Assembly (NCBI GenBank): GCA_022605955.1
Contig: JAKCOZ010000007.1
Coordinates: forward strand, 33,954,991-34,018,990
DNA length: 64,000 nt
Reading direction: 5' to 3'
Source: Rallus limicola
Lineage: Eukaryota > Chordata > Aves > Gruiformes > Rallidae
How positions within the stretch are numbered: the first letter of the stretch is position 1; every line of letters begins with the position of its first letter. The notes below the pieces were generated by a model. The model searched no databases, was not told where the DNA came from, and saw nothing but the letters and a program-made list of their open reading frames with translations. This document shows positions 62,161-64,000 of the stretch, one piece after another. A program made the translations under genes and the position numbers.

Positions 62161-64000
62161 GGTCTAAAATATTACTAATTCTTCACAAAAAAATTATGAA
62201 ACTGTTTTCTACATCCTTGAGATTTCCTCTGAAATCTCTTTGGCCAGTCACCTGTCTTAGGAAGAATTTCCTCAGGCCTGGGTAGGAGGTACCCAACTCT
62301 TCTACGAGTCTGGCCATCCAATGTCATAATCAGAATTTGGGAAAAAAGGGCTTAAGCCTTCTCAGCTCCATCTGCCAATCATTTTCCCTATCAAGTATCA
62401 TACCAACATTATGCCTTCATTTTGCAATAATGAATTATGGTATATTGCCCTGCATTTATTTACAGTTGGATCTAATTTGTGGGTTTGTTCTTTTGACTTT
62501 TATCTGATTTTTTTTCCCAATAACATTTGTACTTAGTCTCACAATCTTTGATGCCATTTCTACTTTCTGTTTGATTCTGGGGCTCAAGTTTTTTGAAAAA
62601 TGCATGGCTTAACCAAGTCTGAATCTCTCTAGTTTCTAGTTAGTTAGATATTTATTTTCAAAGCTTCTTCCATCTTTAATTTTTTTGAAAACTGCAAATT
62701 CTTTCAGAAAAATATCATACTTAATTCTGTTTCACAGGCTGTGATTGGCTAGTGTTTACAAACAGCAAATAAGACTGGTTTCAGCACAAGACTGACATAA
62801 CAGTATCAGGAGACTGCATTTGCACACAGACCCAAGTGTGATTCCAATCTCACAAACACAGGTAACATTGTCACGAAGTCATAGATACTTTTCTTTCTGC
62901 AAGTTTCTTTAAAATGCCTTATGCTTAACAGGCAATAAAGATGATATAGAGACTGCTACTGACTTATAGGAATTACAAGAACTACAGCGCAGATAATTAA
63001 AATTGTCAAGTAGGATATCTGCTGAACATTTGCCCAATTCATAAATTCTTATTTGATCTATATCCATTCTGATCACTCCTAGAGATCTCTATGACTACAG
63101 TCACTGTGTGCTCAGCAAATCCACTATAAATAACAGTTCTGGTCCCAGAGTTTCCCTATACGCCTTGTCAAAAACAGAAATGTCTGTTCTTCAAGAAATT
63201 CCACAATTCAATATTTTTTCCTGAATTACAGCTGAAATTTAAAATACAGCTGCAAGTAGTTTCCAAGAACCTAATTCAGTTAACCTTTTTTCTTTGATAT
63301 TATTAATCTAGTAAAATCAGAAGTCAGTGTAATAAAATAGCTATATTTCTATTGTAGTTGGTGTTTTAATATCAGAATAAAAATTAAATCATTAAAAATA
63401 CATTAAATATACACTGCATGTATCAGAAAGAAACACAATCACCTTGCTAAAATGAAAAAGTTAATTCTCTAATAATTTTTTTACTTTAAATTAACAAAAT
63501 TGGTATTGCCCAGTTAAAAGCTGCGATTTTTATTATTTTATTCTCCTGTAGAGGGTAGTAAAAAAAATTCATTGTCTCTTCACATTCTTATATAACCAAT
63601 GAGATAAGTAGGCAGGACTGGCTCATTAGAAGTGCCACTAGCCAATTAAAAGTGACTATTACTGTATTTCTCCTTTGAGACATCTTGTTCCTCTGTGCTG
63701 TGGACACATATGCACTGGTGTTCTTCTTTCATAGCTGAGGACCTCACTCTCTGTGTTCATATTTCCTCCCACACTAATCCCTTCCTGATGCCAACTGAAG
63801 ATGGTGAGTGTAAACAAAGGTAAACATAATACAAAATATATTTGGCTAGTTGATCAGAAGTAGATCACTGGTGCCTCGCTCAATTGCAGTTCTTTGGTAT
63901 TCAATGGTCTATGATTTTTTTTTTTGTTAGTTTTAAGAACCAACCTTTGGCACCATGTAAACGCACTGACCCTTTAACTTTGTAATAAGTTTCTGTCAAC
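62161..64000. other. Unique non-coding DNA to window end
   Basis: No certain gene. AT-rich, with a run of 10 T near 63918-63928. Around 63588-63803 a TATA-like TTATATA, two CCAAT motifs, a pyrimidine tract ending CATAG and an ATG followed by GTGAGTG form a weak first-exon-like arrangement, described as a finding. Confidence 0.45.

Overview
The window looks like about 64 kb of AT-rich, gene-poor nuclear DNA from a bird. The evidence is the repeat content. There are about fifteen CR1 LINE fragments, several ending in the avian CR1 tail of short ATTCTRTG-type repeats and the phrase (A/G)AGGTCCCTTCCAAC. There is one solo LTR whose 3' end (AAACCACGACA) matches an avian endogenous-retrovirus LTR family I know from songbird and other neoavian genomes. 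There are also highly decayed amniote repeats (old CR1/L3-type and MIR-like). I see no bacterial or viral gene organisation, no rRNA or tRNA gene, no CRISPR array and no CpG island. The species cannot be named from the sequence alone.

Layout: 1-4209 unique DNA; 4210-4889 a 5'-truncated CR1 with an open reverse-transcriptase (RT) C-terminus; 4890-10394 unique; 10395-12790 a cluster of three CR1 copies, one internally deleted and one inverted; 12791-21111 mostly unique with a GT microsatellite and two minus-strand CR1 pieces; 21112-21812 a second long CR1; 25755-26165 an ancient L3/CR1-type fossil; 26991-27466 a 476-bp homopurine GAAA/GGAA microsatellite; 29610-29755 a MIR-like fossil; 31634-38625 four CR1 copies, the last split by an 849-bp LTR-like insertion; 38626-52831 mostly unique, with one exon-like open block (43501-43892) and a short palindromic MITE-like relic (46053-46113); 52832-53486 a CR1 piece followed by a 522-bp solo LTR; 55722-56209 two CR1 tails; 60755-62160 MIR-like, young CR1 and old CR1 fossils; 62161-64000 unique, with a weak promoter/first-exon-like arrangement near the end.

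No protein-coding gene of the host can be assigned with confidence. Almost all open frames are chance, are CR1-derived, or come from the simple repeat. The window is best read as intergenic sequence or part of a very large intron, recording several layers of transposition: amniote-age fossils, then CR1 subfamilies, then LTR insertions landing in or beside CR1. I found no previously undescribed system. The items most worth checking are the exon-like block at 43501-43892, the unassigned LTR-like insertion at 37738-38586, and the long homopurine tract.
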